Assembly: GCA_000151295.1 (NCBI GenBank)
Contig: GG745328.1
Coordinates: 2,499,423-2,563,422 of the forward strand
DNA from: Allomyces macrogynus ATCC 38327
Lineage: Eukaryota; Blastocladiomycota; Blastocladiomycetes; Blastocladiales; Blastocladiaceae
DNA length: 64,000 nucleotides
Direction of reading: 5' to 3'
The translations under genes were made by a program, and so were the position numbers. The notes beneath the pieces are model-generated. The model saw nothing but the letters and a program-made list of their open reading frames with translations, ran no database searches and was not told where the DNA came from. Below, one piece after another: positions 1 to 10,616 of the stretch. Every line of letters starts with the position of its first letter. Positions within the stretch are counted from its first letter, which is position 1.

Positions 1-1030
1 TACCGCTCCAACACGGTCAGCGCGTGCGTGAACGGTGTCCCCAAATACTGCTCGATGGAGAATTGGAGGTCGCTGATGAAGTCGAAATGCTCGAAATCGC
101 GCACCGACGGAAGCGATTGGGACAAATCCGACCATGGCGATAGGAGTACGACGCCGCATGGGAGAGGCAGGTCGTGGTCGCGTAAGAAAAGGGTCAAGAT
201 CATGGCGAGGTTGTCGCCAGCTGAGTCGTCCATGATAGTCATATTTTCGGGCTGAATGCGTTCGACTTGGATCAGGTAGAGGACGCCGATACCGCGTTAT
301 GAAGCGCGTCGGGGAACCGGGCGGTGGGCGAGAGACGATAGTTACTGTTTTCGATTTGCAAAAGTATCAACGTGAGTATGGAGGCAAGCGCGCACCAGTT
401 GATGCGATCAAGCGCAATAAAAGGCAACACCTACACATTGAAGATGCGCCGGCGTATCCGCACACACAACGACGCCACGAACTCGTGGTAGTCTGGCGCG
501 CTACCGAGACAGTCCGCGCTGCCATGGATAAAGAGCACGACACGGTCCTTGACAAATGCAGCGCCGCTTGGCACCATATACTCGGCCTTGACTGACCATG
601 TCCGCGAGAATGTCGGAAACGCATCCACCAGCTGCGAATGCATCGTAATCACGGCCATTGTATCGCTCATATTCACATCGACATGACTCGCGGTTGCCGC
701 TGCATCAGCGGGCGCGTCGGTCGATTCGAGCCGCACGCGCCATTGCACGGACGGCTGGACGACCGTGCATCCATTAAGTTTCATGTTCTTGCTACTCTTG
801 CGACGCTCGGAGTTGGTGGCATTGACGGCAAGAACGTTGAAGGCTAGTACATAGCGTACCATCAATCGCGACGAGCGCACGAAAATGTCGGTGCGAAGGG
901 AGCAGTTTGGCCGCTCTGGATCAAGAACGAGCGCGCGGAAAGCTGCAACGACATAAAGTATGCCCGCGTGGCTCACGGCAAGCGCTTTTTGTGCAAGGCT
1001 GAGCTGCAAGGGGGTGCTGGTCATGAACAT
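1..1030 (-). pseudogene. decayed HSL-type alpha/beta hydrolase (esterase) copy, runs off the left edge
   Basis: The minus strand encodes a diverged relative of the intact esterase at 13346-15136. Shared blocks include PERPN, RRxFNV, YRLSP and FPDALH. The coding part runs from an ATG at 1024 or 1030 to 435. An intron lies at 345-434 (5' GTAGGT, 3' CAG). A second exon runs from 344 to the window edge. The oxyanion motif HGGG/HGGA reads HGSA, and the nucleophile elbow GDSAGG reads DDSAGD, although the serine remains. A one-base frame break lies near 282-292, between FPDALHN and LYLIQVE. These three changes suggest a dead or dying copy. A catalytically altered but expressed protein, with the frame break due to a sequencing indel, cannot be excluded. 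Confidence 0.6.
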
Positions 1031-1668
1031 CGACTGTGCGTCACTTGAACTTGGCGAGTGATGGCGACCGGGTCGAGAACCGAGATGATAGTACGACAGC
1101 TGTGAGGACAGAGGGACAAGGAGCTGGATATCTGCAATTCGCAGCAGGGTGTCGCCGTTGGTCGGCATCGTTCCTTGCCTCTCCCAAGCTGCCAAGCAAG
1201 GGGAGCGCGTTGCAAAGCTATGGCTGCTGGTCCGCCGGCTCGAGCCGGACGTATATCCCGCCACCAAAGCATATCATACTGCAGCGTCACTTGATTCGCC
1301 CGTATATACGTACGCGAAAATTGAGGGAAGTTCGAGTTGACTATAATGAAGGATCGAAGGTATTTAAATTGGCAACGTCGTCGTCGTCACGTCTTGTTTG
1401 TCGACAACGGTATTGGGCGGCAGCGCATTCGCGGAAAGGGAAGTGTGGGCAGTTCCTGCCGTTGGAAAAGATCAATCGAGATCTTGAACGTGATAACGCT
1501 GGCGAAAAAATGTCGTCTACCAACCGAGGGACCAATCAGACCAGCAAACGCACACCACGAGAGTGTGAGGTTGTGGGTATTTAGTAGGACGCCGGTTGAC
1601 ATGGTTGTTTATTCGCTATTGGGACCAACGGCAACGATATGGGAACAGTAAAAGGGCCAGCGCCCTGT
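1031..1668. other. intergenic, no gene seen
   Basis: This 638-base stretch lies upstream of the decayed esterase and downstream of NDUFB7, both on the minus strand. Several short ORFs cross it on both strands, but none shows a recognisable domain or a convincing exon structure. It probably holds the esterase 5' region and the NDUFB7 3' end. Confidence 0.4.
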
Positions 1669-2043
1669 TTACTCGTCGCCCGCTTCCTGCTTGCGCTTGT
1701 ACTCGGCGATGCGCATCCGGCGAATGTACCTGGGAAGAGCAGCGTGGTGAGCAACCAAAATGACGAGTTTGCACCCAGCGCGTGCACCATAACGATCGTG
1801 GGTTGGGCAAGAACTGCTCGCTCCAAGACGCAGCGAGCACGTGCAAAGCCGATCAAAAAAAGAGACGACTTACTCGCGGTATTGGCACTCTTCGTAGGCG
1901 TGCTTTTGCGCATGGCATTTGGGGCCGGCCATGAACGGGTGCGTCTTGCGGCACTGCTCCATTTCAATGTAGAGGTGCGCGCAAAAGTCGCGGAACAGGT
2001 ACGGGACCTTGGCCGCGTCCATTTGCTCCTTGGTCGCCTGCAT
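1669..2043 (-). CDS. NDUFB7: NADH:ubiquinone oxidoreductase subunit NDUFB7 (B18)
   Basis: This is an accessory subunit of mitochondrial complex I on the intermembrane-space side of the membrane arm. Exons at 1874-2043 and 1669-1729 join through a GTAAGT...CAG intron to give 76 residues. The family signature is present: RDFCAHLYIEMEQC followed by CHAQKHAYEEC, which are the paired CX9C-type cysteines that form the helical hairpin. A basic lysine/arginine-rich tail follows (EYKRKQEAGDE). I start at the ATG at 2043. The frame is open further upstream only to a non-ATG codon, and a CTCTTGCAG just before the ATG looks like a splice acceptor, so a short 5' exon is possible. Presence of this subunit implies a canonical complex I. 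Confidence 0.85.
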
Positions 2044-2489
2044 CTCTGCAAGAGTGGACAGCGAGACGGGTCGGTTGAGCGTCGCGGGACGAGCGGCGGT
2101 CAGTTGATGGTCCACGAATCGCAGCGAGACCCGTTATCATCGGTTTTGCAATATCGTCGCGCTAGAGCGGGTTCGTGTTGACGTAGTTGGTGCGATGCGC
2201 GATCACATACTGGGCGGGGCCAAGCCAATGTCGCTGATATCCATGGTCATGATGGCACGCCGATTGAGGGTGGTTGGGGCGAGCTTGAGCAGAATAGCGT
2301 GATCCCGTTGTCAGGATCGTGTGCGTGCCGTCGAGTGCAGCGAGTTGGAATCGGGTCGCGCGTGGTGGTCGCAGTCGAAATGATGGTTGACACGGCGAAT
2401 TATTGCTCCAACACGACCCACGATGGCCGACATTGCGGTGGGCCGTCGCGCTGTCGCTTCTCCTCCATCGTCAGACGACTTCACATGAC
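2044..2489. promoter_or_regulatory. divergent promoter region between NDUFB7 and the TM9SF gene
   Basis: This 446-base stretch separates two divergently transcribed genes and should hold both promoters. I found no clear TATA box. The part nearest NDUFB7 may also contain an upstream exon of that gene. Confidence 0.4.
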
Positions 2490-4890
2490 ATGCCTTTGCT
2501 GCAACGATTCGTGACGGCCACCGCCGCGACGGCGGTCGCTTTACTCGGCGCACTCGGCGCAGTGCGCGCCGACGAGCACAACCATGTCTATGCCGCTGGG
2601 GACGAGTTGATCGCGTGGGTGCGTGTCTTGCACCTTGGAGAGGGAGTGATCGGCCGATGACGAGCACGCCGGCCGACCGTTGCCCGATGCATCATCGAGC
2701 AAAAAAATGAGAACAAATAGGCTCTCGAAAGTCCACGGGGCTAACCTGGACGCGTTTGAACCGTCAATCTAGGCCAACACGGTCGGTCCTTACCAAAACA
2801 CCCAAGAGGTCTACGACTTCTTTTCACTGCCCTTTTGCCATGGCCACCAAGTCTCCAAGCACAAGCACGAGACGCTCGGCGAGGCGCTGCTTGGCATGGA
2901 CCTCGTGAATCTCGGGCTCGGGCTCAAGTTCAACGTGAGCGTGCCTGACGCGGCGCCCATCTGTACGGCCAAGCTGACCGAGCCGCAGGTCGCGCAATTC
3001 CGCTCCGCGATCCTCAACGGCTACCGGTACCAGCTGTTCATCGATGACTTGCCCGTGTGGGGCTGGGTCGGCCAGACCGACGCCGCTCCAGATGCGATGT
3101 TCGATTTGGGGCCCGACACCACAAAACCGAGTTTCGGCGCGGAACCGGACGAGGAACCCGTCGACGATCCGGTGAACATACCCGCAGCACCAACGGCCGA
3201 CAAGGAGACCAAGTCTGCTGGCGACGACAAGGACTCGCAGAGCGTCGCCGATGCTCGAGACCCGGCAAGCGCACCGAGGGCCAAGCTAATCCACGCTCCG
3301 GATCCGACCACGGCGCGCGCGCTCCTCTACACCCACATGGCTTTCTCCATCAGCTACAACCACGACCGCATCATCCACATCAATCTGACCAACGCGAACC
3401 CGGTGCTCCTCGACACGAACCTGGGCGCGACCGGGCAGCAGTCGATCGACTTCACGTACTCGTTGCATTTTGAGCGCACGACCATCCCGTTCCGCAATCG
3501 GTTCGACAAGTACCTCGACTCAAGCTTTTTTGAGCACCGCGTGCACTGGCTCTCGATCCTCAACGCGTTCACGCTGGTCGTCTTGCTCGTTGGCCTCGTG
3601 GTTGTGATCTTGACCCGTGCGCTGCGTCGCGACTTTGCGCGCTACGACAACCAGGACATTTACGACCTCGATCGCGATTTCGACGACTATGGGTGGAAGC
3701 AAGTGCACGCCGACGTGTTCCGCGCGCCAACGCGGCTCGCCATGTTCAGTGCTCTTCTCGGGAGCGGCACGCAACTCGGCCTGCTCGCGCTCCTGTCACT
3801 GCTTTACTCGATGGCCGACTCGGCCTACAAGGAGTCGGCCGACCAGGTCACGGCGGCCATCTTCATTTACGCGCTCACCTCGGGCGTGGGCGGGTTCGTG
3901 TCGACGGGCTACTTCACAAAGTATGGCGGGCGGCAATGGGTGCACCAGGCGCTGCTGAGCGCCTCTTTTTTGCCGGCCACGTCGTGCACGGGGTTCACGA
4001 TCATCAATTTTGTCGCCATCTCGTTCCATTCGTCGCGCGCGATCGCTTTCACGTCGATTCTCTCGCTTGCCGCCATTTTCGTGTTCCTCGTCGTGCCGCT
4101 GACGCTGCTCGGGTCGATTCTCGGGCGGCACTACCTGGGCGGCGGTGGGTGCTCGACCGTTGGTCTCGGGAACGGGTTTGGTGGGTGGTCGGTGACCTCG
4201 CCCATTGTCACGTCGTCGCTCATGAGTTTGCCGGGCGTCGGACCCGTCGGGTTCCCGTGCCGCGTCAATCCGATCCCGCGCCCGATTCCGGAGCGCAGTT
4301 GGCATACGCACCCGGTCATTCTGTCGCTCGCGGGCGGGATCCTGCCGTTTGCGAGTATCTTCATCGAGCTCTACTTCGTCGTCACGTCGTTCTTCGGCTA
4401 CAAGATTTACTACGTCTATGGTTTTGGCCTGCTCGCACTCGTGTTGCTCGCCATCACCACGGCCTGCTGCTCGATTGTTGTCGTCTACTTTTTGCTGAAC
4501 GCTGAGGACCACCGGTGGTGCGCATGGCTTGACCACTGTTTTTGGAGGTGGACGAGCCGCAGAATCTGACCCCTGTCTTCTTCAGGCATTGGATCTCGTT
4601 CACGGTGTCGGGCTCGACGGCTCTGTACATTTTCTTTTACACCACCTACTACTACTACTCGCACACGCGCATGCACGGTGTGCTGCAGTTCACGTTCTAT
4701 TTTGGGTACACGACCATTGCGTGCTTTGCCGCGTTCATTCTGCTCGGTACGTCCGCTGCACTTGCCACGGTCAACTCGTGCGTCGCGGGTCGAGCTGACG
4801 TTGTGACGACTCTCATTTCCAGGCACGATCGGGCACTTTGCCTCGAGCAAGTTTGTGCACCGGATCTACGCCAACGTCAAGATTGACTGA
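2490..4890 (+). CDS. transmembrane 9 superfamily (TM9SF/EMP70) protein
   Basis: TM9SF proteins are nine-pass membrane proteins of the Golgi and endosome involved in sorting and adhesion. Exons 2490-2618, 2773-4517, 4586-4746 and 4823-4890 give 700 residues in one frame. A signal peptide comes first (VALLGALGAVRA, then DEHNHVY), followed by the family block NTVGPYQN...YDFFSLPFC. A lumenal domain follows, then nine hydrophobic segments beginning near LVVLLVGLVVVIL. The C-terminus is KFVHRIYANVKID; the KxD ending is the COPI/Golgi-retention type seen in this family. An acidic, low-complexity insert of about 50 residues sits in the lumenal domain (around EPDEEPVDDP). Introns begin GTGCGT, GTGCGC and GTACGT. 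The C-terminus resembles the TM9SF3 branch, but I do not assign an ortholog. Confidence 0.9.
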
Positions 4891-5333
4891 GGTCATCGAG
4901 TTCCGCACGCTGGTGAAGGGACCGCGTCGTGCGCGACGCGGATGGTCCGTGTCTTCCCAAGTTTTGTTCTTGTGTTTATCTCCATTTTAGTTGCGAGTAC
5001 GTTGGCCGATGTGCTGCCGTCGAGCAAAAACATGATCTTTGAGCATCTGCTTTGGTGGTGCTGGGAACGTGCGATGCGGGGCGGGTTCAACCGTTTGGGC
5101 TCAACAGTTTGGGTCCTCCGCATCGCGAGTTTCCATCACATTGCGGGTTGGTGAAAGGAGGTACTGGAGACTATATTCAACAAAACAGCAAGGGGCCGAG
5201 AGCAATGAGCTCCACGCGGCGCGACCGCGCCAACCACGAGCTCTCGCTCTCACTCCCTCCCACAACGCGCCCGACCCGGCCCAAACAAAACCAAACAGCG
5301 CACGCACGCGCAACCACGATTCCACCCGACACC
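4891..5333. other. intergenic between convergent genes
   Basis: This 443-base stretch lies between the 3' ends of the TM9SF gene (+) and the acyl-CoA dehydrogenase gene (-). Small ORFs cross it, but none is supported. No terminator or repeat stands out. Confidence 0.4.
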
Positions 5334-6987
5334 TTACTTCTTGTAAGCCGACTGCACAAACTTGGCGATCGTCTGGAGCTGAATGTTCGAGGTGCCCTCG
5401 TAGATGGCGCCAATCTTCGAGTCGCGCAGGAACTTCTCGACCGGGTAGTCGCGCGTGAACCCGACGCCGCCCATCCACTCGATGGCCTTGGACGCGGCCT
5501 TCTCGGCGACCTGCGACGCGTAGAGCTTGGCCATGGCCGCCTCCTTGATGAACGGCTTGCCCTCCTCCTTGAGCCGCGCGGCGTTGTACGTCAACAGACG
5601 CGCAGCCTCAATTTCGACGGCGATCTGCGCGTACTGGTGCTGCATCCCCTGGAACGTGCCAATCTCCTGGCCAAACTGCTTGCGCTCAAACATGTAGGGC
5701 AGCGCCACGTCGTAGGCACCCTGCGCGAGACCAATCATTTGCGCGGCGATGCCGATACGGCCTTCATTGAGGATCTCAATCGAGTACTTGTAACCCTTGC
5801 CAATCTCGCCAAGCACGTTGGCGGCGGGCACCTTGATGTCGTCAAAGTTGAGCGTACACGTGGACGACGCGCGAATGCCGAGCTTCGACTCCTTCTTGGC
5901 GATTTGCACGCCCATTTCCTTTTCGACGATAAAGGCCGTGATGCCCTTGTACCCCTTGGACGGGTCGACGTTGGCAAAGACGAGGAACAGGTCGGCCTCT
6001 GCACAAAGGGGAGGAAACCCAGCAGTGAGTCGTCATGTTTCGCCAGCACTCTCCACTACCACCAACGCAAACTCGTCAAGCGTACCGGCCGAGTTGGTGA
6101 TCCACTGCTTGTGGCCGTTGAGCACGTAGTAGTCGCCCTTCTTCTCAGCGCGCGTCTTGAGCGCAAACGCGTCGGTGCCCGACCCGGCCTCGGACAGACC
6201 AAAGCAGCCCATTGTGTCGGTGGCCAGGCGCGTCAGGTACTTTTCCTTTTGCGAGTCGGTGCCGTGCGTCTTGAAGAGCGTGTTGACGAGCGTGTTCTGC
6301 ACGTCGCAGCACACCGACACGGCCGGGTCGATCTTGGCCAGCTCTGATCAAGTGGCACAACGAAAGTGAGCTCATGATCGATTGAGAACGAAACCAGGGA
6401 GCAAATGTGGCACGCACCCTCAATCACGACAATCGCCGACGTGAAGGTACTGCCGGTACCGCCGTACTGCTCAGGGACCTCGATGCCCATGAACTACACG
6501 GTGTGCGACACGATCGTGGTCAGTCGACTGGTGGTCGCGCCCCGCCGGACAGAAATCTTGACCACGTACACCCTGCTCAAAGAGGCCCTTGATGATGCTC
6601 GGGTCCATCTTCTCCTCCTCATCCATCTTGGTCACGAGCGGCTTGACCTTCTCGTTGGCGAACCGAGCAGCTATTGAACCAATTACGCGCGTCAGTCTTC
6701 TGCATTCCCACCCCATTTCAAGGTATAAAACCCGATCCGTACCAGCCTCACGCATCATATTCTCCTCCTCGGAGAAGGTGTGCAGTGAGTTGATGCCCGT
6801 CTCAGCCGAGAGCGCGCGCGGCGTCGCCGAGAAAGCGCTAATAATCAACTCACACATGTCAGGAAATCCGTCGTCGCATCGTGCGTCGTGCAAATCATAT
6901 TGGGCGGGGACAATACCGCTGCGGAGCAGCAACACGCGCGGCCGACCGGACGGCGGCGGTAGCAATCGAGCGGAGCGGGGCAGCCAT
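5334..6987 (-). CDS. short/branched-chain type acyl-CoA dehydrogenase, mitochondrial
   Basis: This is a FAD-dependent enzyme of mitochondrial fatty-acid or branched-chain amino-acid breakdown; it makes the alpha-beta double bond in acyl-CoA and passes electrons to ETF. Exons (minus) 6917-6987, 6743-6837, 6570-6670, 6418-6493, 6086-6343 and 5334-5998 give 421 residues. The N-terminus is an arginine/alanine-rich presequence ([18 protein letters not shown]). Family blocks follow in order: [23 protein letters not shown] (the ACADs_1 type signature), [46 protein letters not shown], and YEGTSNIQ near the C-terminus with the expected catalytic glutamate. The pattern is closest to ACADSB, but substrate preference cannot be read from sequence alone. 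The length is normal. Confidence 0.9.
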
Positions 6988-7437
6988 GGTGATTGAAAGT
7001 CGTAATTGCCGGGTTCCAAGTCGGTCAGTCCAAAGTCGTTGGTATGCGCGACGCGAAGAGGTGGGGGGAGCGAGCGTCAAATAGTCGGTCGGCCGAGGAG
7101 AAAGAATGGGTTGGTGTGGAACATCCGGGTTGCGATACAAGACTTCACGAATCTTTGTCGCGCCTGGTCGTGTGCCCCCAGGGCAGCCTGGGACTGCTCG
7201 GTTCTTTCCGAACCTTGCCCTGGGGGCGGTTTCACGTGATAACTGTGTTGACCAAAGCCTCCGAACGGCACGCAAATGACTGGAATGGCAACCTTGGGAG
7301 TGGTTTTCGGCACCCCCCGGATATCACGGATTCTGCCGACGCTCGCCTGATGTCATGCACCATCTTCTCTGCTTCAAAATGTAGTTGCCAACCGGCGCTA
7401 TTTGATCCATTTTTTGGCACCATGAATCATCCGTTCG
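6988..7437. promoter_or_regulatory. upstream region of the acyl-CoA dehydrogenase gene with a palindromic E-box
   Basis: This 450-base stretch lies between two minus-strand genes and should hold the acyl-CoA dehydrogenase promoter. A perfect palindrome TCACGTGA (a CACGTG E-box core, bound by bHLH factors) is at 7232-7239. It abuts the GC-rich inverted repeat listed separately. A further CACGTG-type site was not seen nearby. Confidence 0.45.
7174..7227. repeat. GC-rich inverted repeat with a nested hairpin
   Basis: Perfect 12-base arms GCCCCCAGGGCA (7174-7185) and TGCCCTGGGGGC (7216-7227) enclose a 30-base loop. The loop holds a second perfect stem, GGTTC (7200-7204) and GAACC (7210-7214), around TTTCC. 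CCCAGG and CCTGGG within the left half could form an alternative small stem. The element lies about 190 bases upstream of the acyl-CoA dehydrogenase ATG and about 210 bases beyond the MED31 stop. Confidence 0.6.
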
Positions 7438-8329
7438 TCACGTCCACCTCATTCTCACGGCCCCGCACCAGCTGCTGCTGCTGCCGCAGCCCCCCACCGA
7501 TCCGGGCCCTGCCGACGGTGGCGGCGCGACGGGCAGCTGCGCGACGATCATGTTACGGTTGCGGAACGTGTGCCAGTGCAGCGCCTGGCGATGCGCGAGA
7601 AAGTCGGCGTTTTCGCGCGCGCGCATCGCGGTACGGAACCCGGGTTCTTGCAGCAGGTCGAGGAAGAAGAGGCATTGTGGGTACCTATGTGCGGGGGGAA
7701 CAGGAATGGTGTGCGGGGAGAGAAAGGACAACGGGTGAGCCATGAGACTCGTTGTGCGTTTTTGGCCGCTCAGAACCAATGGGTGGCCGTCGACATCGTC
7801 GACCGACGGCGAGAGTCGGAACAACGGCAGGTGGACAAGGACCAGCCGGAAGCGACAGAGTGCGGGGGTGGGTCGATCGAGACGTACGCGATCAGCTTGG
7901 CGTATTCTTGCGATTTCCAGTACTGCAGGTACTCCAGGTAGTTGATTGACTCCTTCTTGTCCAAGAAACCGGTCTGCGCCAAGTCTATTCGGGTGGAGAA
8001 TGTCCGTGAGGATCGCGGCCCATGACACGCGTCGTGACAGACGGCGGACGGGGACGTGACGTTCGCAGCCGGTGGTCGACTGCGTTGCGCCCGTTCACCC
8101 GGTAACACCGTGACCTCTTGAATGGACACATACGGTGGAGATAGTGCGGGTTGGCAAGACACTGGACAAACTCGAGCTCGATTTCAAATCGCCGTCTTTG
8201 TTCTTCGGGCGACTCGTAGGCTGACCATGACGGCGGGACAGGTGCTGACAACGACGCGTCGTGAGTCGAGGATGGCGGCGAAGCCTGGGCGTTGGCAGAA
8301 AATTGAGTTAACGGTTCCATGCTGGCCAT
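7438..8329 (-). CDS. MED31: Mediator complex subunit MED31 (SOH1)
   Basis: MED31 is a small, highly conserved subunit of the Mediator middle module that links transcription factors to RNA polymerase II. Exons 8134-8329, 7888-7984 and 7438-7684 (minus) give 179 residues. The core signature is complete once exons are joined: FEIELEFVQCLANPHYLH, then GFLDKKESINYLEYLQYW, then EYAKLIAYPQCLFFLDLLQ. A serine/alanine/proline-rich N-terminal extension of about 45 residues and a low-complexity C-terminal tail flank the core. Introns start GTATGT and GTACGT. Intron 1 ends TTCTCCACCCGAATAG and carries the recurrent 10-mer directly before its acceptor. I start at the ATG at 8329; another ATG follows three codons later. 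Confidence 0.92.
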
Positions 8330-8580
8330 TGCGAGGAGTTGCAGATTCGACAAAGGTTTGTTGGACTTGCATAGTAACGATGACCGGTTGGCGACCGAGA
8401 GCGCGTGTCTCAACGTCCGATTTTTGCCATTGGTTCACGTGCTCATGTCCAGTTCAGCTTCGGGACGGTCATGTTTCGTTCAAGTGTGCCGCGACCTTGA
8501 GCGCGTGCTTCTCTACGAATCGTCTCTGTTTCGGACCTATCGCAAAGTAATTCGAAGCTGTGCAAACCGTCGATACCACC
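8330..8580. promoter_or_regulatory. divergent promoter region between MED31 and SF3B6
   Basis: This 251-base stretch separates the starts of MED31 (-) and SF3B6 (+). I see no clear TATA box or repeat. The two genes probably share this region. Confidence 0.35.
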
Positions 8581-9124
8581 ATGGCCGCGCCCAATTTCCC
8601 ACAAAAATCGGTGAATACCAGAGCCTGTCATTTTGATATCCGACCCCACGCTTGAAATGCCCAACCTCAGCACCGTGATCGCCCATGATTGACATTGGCG
8701 GACTTTCTTGATCGTTCCCTAGTTCCGGCTTCCGCCAGAGGTCAACCGCATCCTCATGGTTCGGTTCGTACTTGCCCCTCACGTTGGTCCTTCCCGCTTG
8801 TGTGCGGTCAACTGATGATCGACGCGGTATCGTAGCAACCTGCCATTCAAGGTCTCAGCCGAGGAAATGTTTGAGCTGTTTGGTCAATACGGCGCGATTC
8901 GGCAAATCCGACTCGGCGACACTAACGAGACCAAGGGCACGGCGTTTGTCGTTTACGAGGACATCTTTGACGCCAAGACGGCGTGCGAGCGGCTGTCGGG
9001 GTACAACATGATGGGCCGGTACCTGATTGTGCTGTACTACCAGCCGCACAAGCACAACAAGAAGGTGGACGTGGCGCGGCGCGAGCAGGAGTTGCGCGCG
9101 CTCAAGGAGGCACATGGGTTGTAA
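8581..9124 (+). CDS. SF3B6: splicing factor 3B subunit 6 (SF3b14/p14)
   Basis: SF3B6 is the RRM protein of the U2 snRNP SF3b complex that sits near the branch-point adenosine. Exons 8581-8610, 8723-8763 and 8836-9124 give 119 residues. The joined protein reads [18 protein letters not shown], which holds RNP2, then [14 protein letters not shown], which holds RNP1, then [15 protein letters not shown] and a lysine-rich tail. This matches the family almost end to end. The start is an ATG in a good context (CCACCATGG). The 5' splice site of intron 1 (GTGAAT) is the least certain boundary. Its presence fits the intron-rich genome. Confidence 0.92.
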
Positions 9125-9239
9125 ATACAATATGATTTCTGGGCGAGGTTCGGCTTTGATGGTGCTTGCGTTTCTGAGAGGACTGAGGAGGTATAGATTG
9201 GATTTGCATTGTATACAAAAAATGACGGGCCAGGAGCAC

Positions 9240-9817
9240 TCAGTCCTGGCGGGCGTGCACGATCCGAGACGACGGACGGGTCAGCAATGATGGTGGTGGC
9301 GGTGACGGGAGCGGCGGGAGCAGCGAGGCCGGACTGCTGGATGGGCTCGGACTAGTCGTGCTTGGCGACGTCGGTCCCGACATTGGGCTTGCCGTGGGCA
9401 TGAGGGACTCAATTGCGGAATACTCACTACAATTTCGGGTGGAGAAGAATGAGACGAGGGGGAACAACACAATGGATTCGGGTGAAAGTGACAAAACGGT
9501 ACCTAACGAGCGACGGCCGGCTCGATTTGGAGCTCCCCGGTTTGCTCGAACGGCGTGATGTTGGCTTGCCCGGTGCCGGTGCCGGTGGTAGCGGCGGCAG
9601 GCCCGCAAGCTCGCGGGCGATTGGAATGTGCGAGAGGATCGTTTTCCACAGCACGAGCCAGCCTGGAGGACGGAAGCGGGTCGGGTCAGCGCTGCGTGAC
9701 GCTAGCGGGAAGGGATCGTGCAGGGATTGGCATACCGGCAGCGACGGCAGCGACGATGAGGACAAGGGCGCCGATCGTCGTGCCCAAGAGTGCGCCGAGG
9801 CTGGTCATGGCCGTCAT
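9240..9817 (-). CDS. SMIM13-like small single-pass membrane protein
   Basis: Exons 9736-9817, 9503-9662 and 9240-9426 (minus) give 142 residues. One hydrophobic segment near the N-terminus (GTTIGALVLIVAAVAAGW) runs into GWLVLWKTILSHIPIARELAG. This pattern matches the membrane segment and juxtamembrane GWYxxWxxFLxxFxFLREL-type stretch of animal SMIM13, as I recall the family. The remainder is a disordered proline/serine/lysine-rich tail with SSKPGSSKSSRPS. Introns start GTATGC and GTACCG. The second intron carries the recurrent 10-mer shortly before its acceptor (TTCTCCACCCGAAATTGTAG). Function is unknown. ATGs at 9817 and 9808 are both possible starts. Confidence 0.6.
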
Positions 9818-10616
9818 GGTTGTGGTGCCGGGTCGAATTCGGCGGGCGGACGGACGAGTTGGGGGTCGGTCGCAGGTCCTCTGTTGCGCACGACACGCGC
9901 GGGTCGTCGATGGGGTTGAGGTTGCAGCTGGTGAAGATGGGAACGTGTGCCACAGGTTGGATCGGGTGGATATGGTGGCGGATTGCTTGCAGCTGTCGAC
10001 GTTCCACCGCCACTGCGGTAGTCGTCGGCGTCGGCGTCGGCGTCGGGCGTTCGGATGCGGGCGTTTATTCGAATGCGGGCAGAACAGACAAGTGCAGACA
10101 GTGTGCGGCTGTATGAGCGCCGTGAAAGGCGGGTCAAGGATCTCAGCAGGGCAGAGCACCATGCGAGCCGGCCGCGAGATTCGCGCTCATGTGGTCACCA
10201 CCGGCCAGGGCAGACTGTCTCACGTGCGGGGCGCCCTAAGGCGAGGGTGCGAGTCGTGAAAGGGGGGCTTTGCACGTCGTCCCTGTCATGGGCACGTGGC
10301 AGGGAGGCTGCCCTGGGCCGCGTGCCGTTTGGCCCGCCATGTCGGCTGGCCGCGCCCACGGCCATCCGCACGGCCACGAGCGCGCCGGTCGGGCCAACCT
10401 GCCGCCGCCGTCGTGCTCCCCTCCCGCCGCGCGTCCCTCTGCCCGCACGCCCGCGCCAGCGCACGCTCCCGCCGTCCGCTGCCCCGACACGCTGCCGCCC
10501 GCCGCCCGCCGCCTGCCGACTGTCGCTGTTGCTGTCGCGCGCGCTGTCTCCCCCCTCCCTTCCCGCGCCCATTGCGCCCGCAACCCGCCGCCGCCGCCCG
10601 CGCACCACCACGCACC
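9818..10616. promoter_or_regulatory. divergent promoter region, C-rich toward the right
   Basis: This 799-base stretch separates the SMIM13-like gene (-) from the gene at 10617 (+). From about 10300 to 10600 the plus strand is strongly C-rich with CCG runs, which creates long arginine- or proline-rich ORFs in several frames. These look like composition effects. TCTCACGTGCG near 10217 holds a CACGTG core. Confidence 0.4.

Noticed and set aside
1870..2115. Longer NDUFB7 start at 2115
   Set aside because: The codon there is GTG, not ATG, and a stop lies shortly upstream. The first in-frame ATG is at 2043.
5052..6347. 431-codon plus-strand ORF across the acyl-CoA dehydrogenase gene
   Set aside because: It is antisense to six well-supported dehydrogenase exons and has no recognisable domain.
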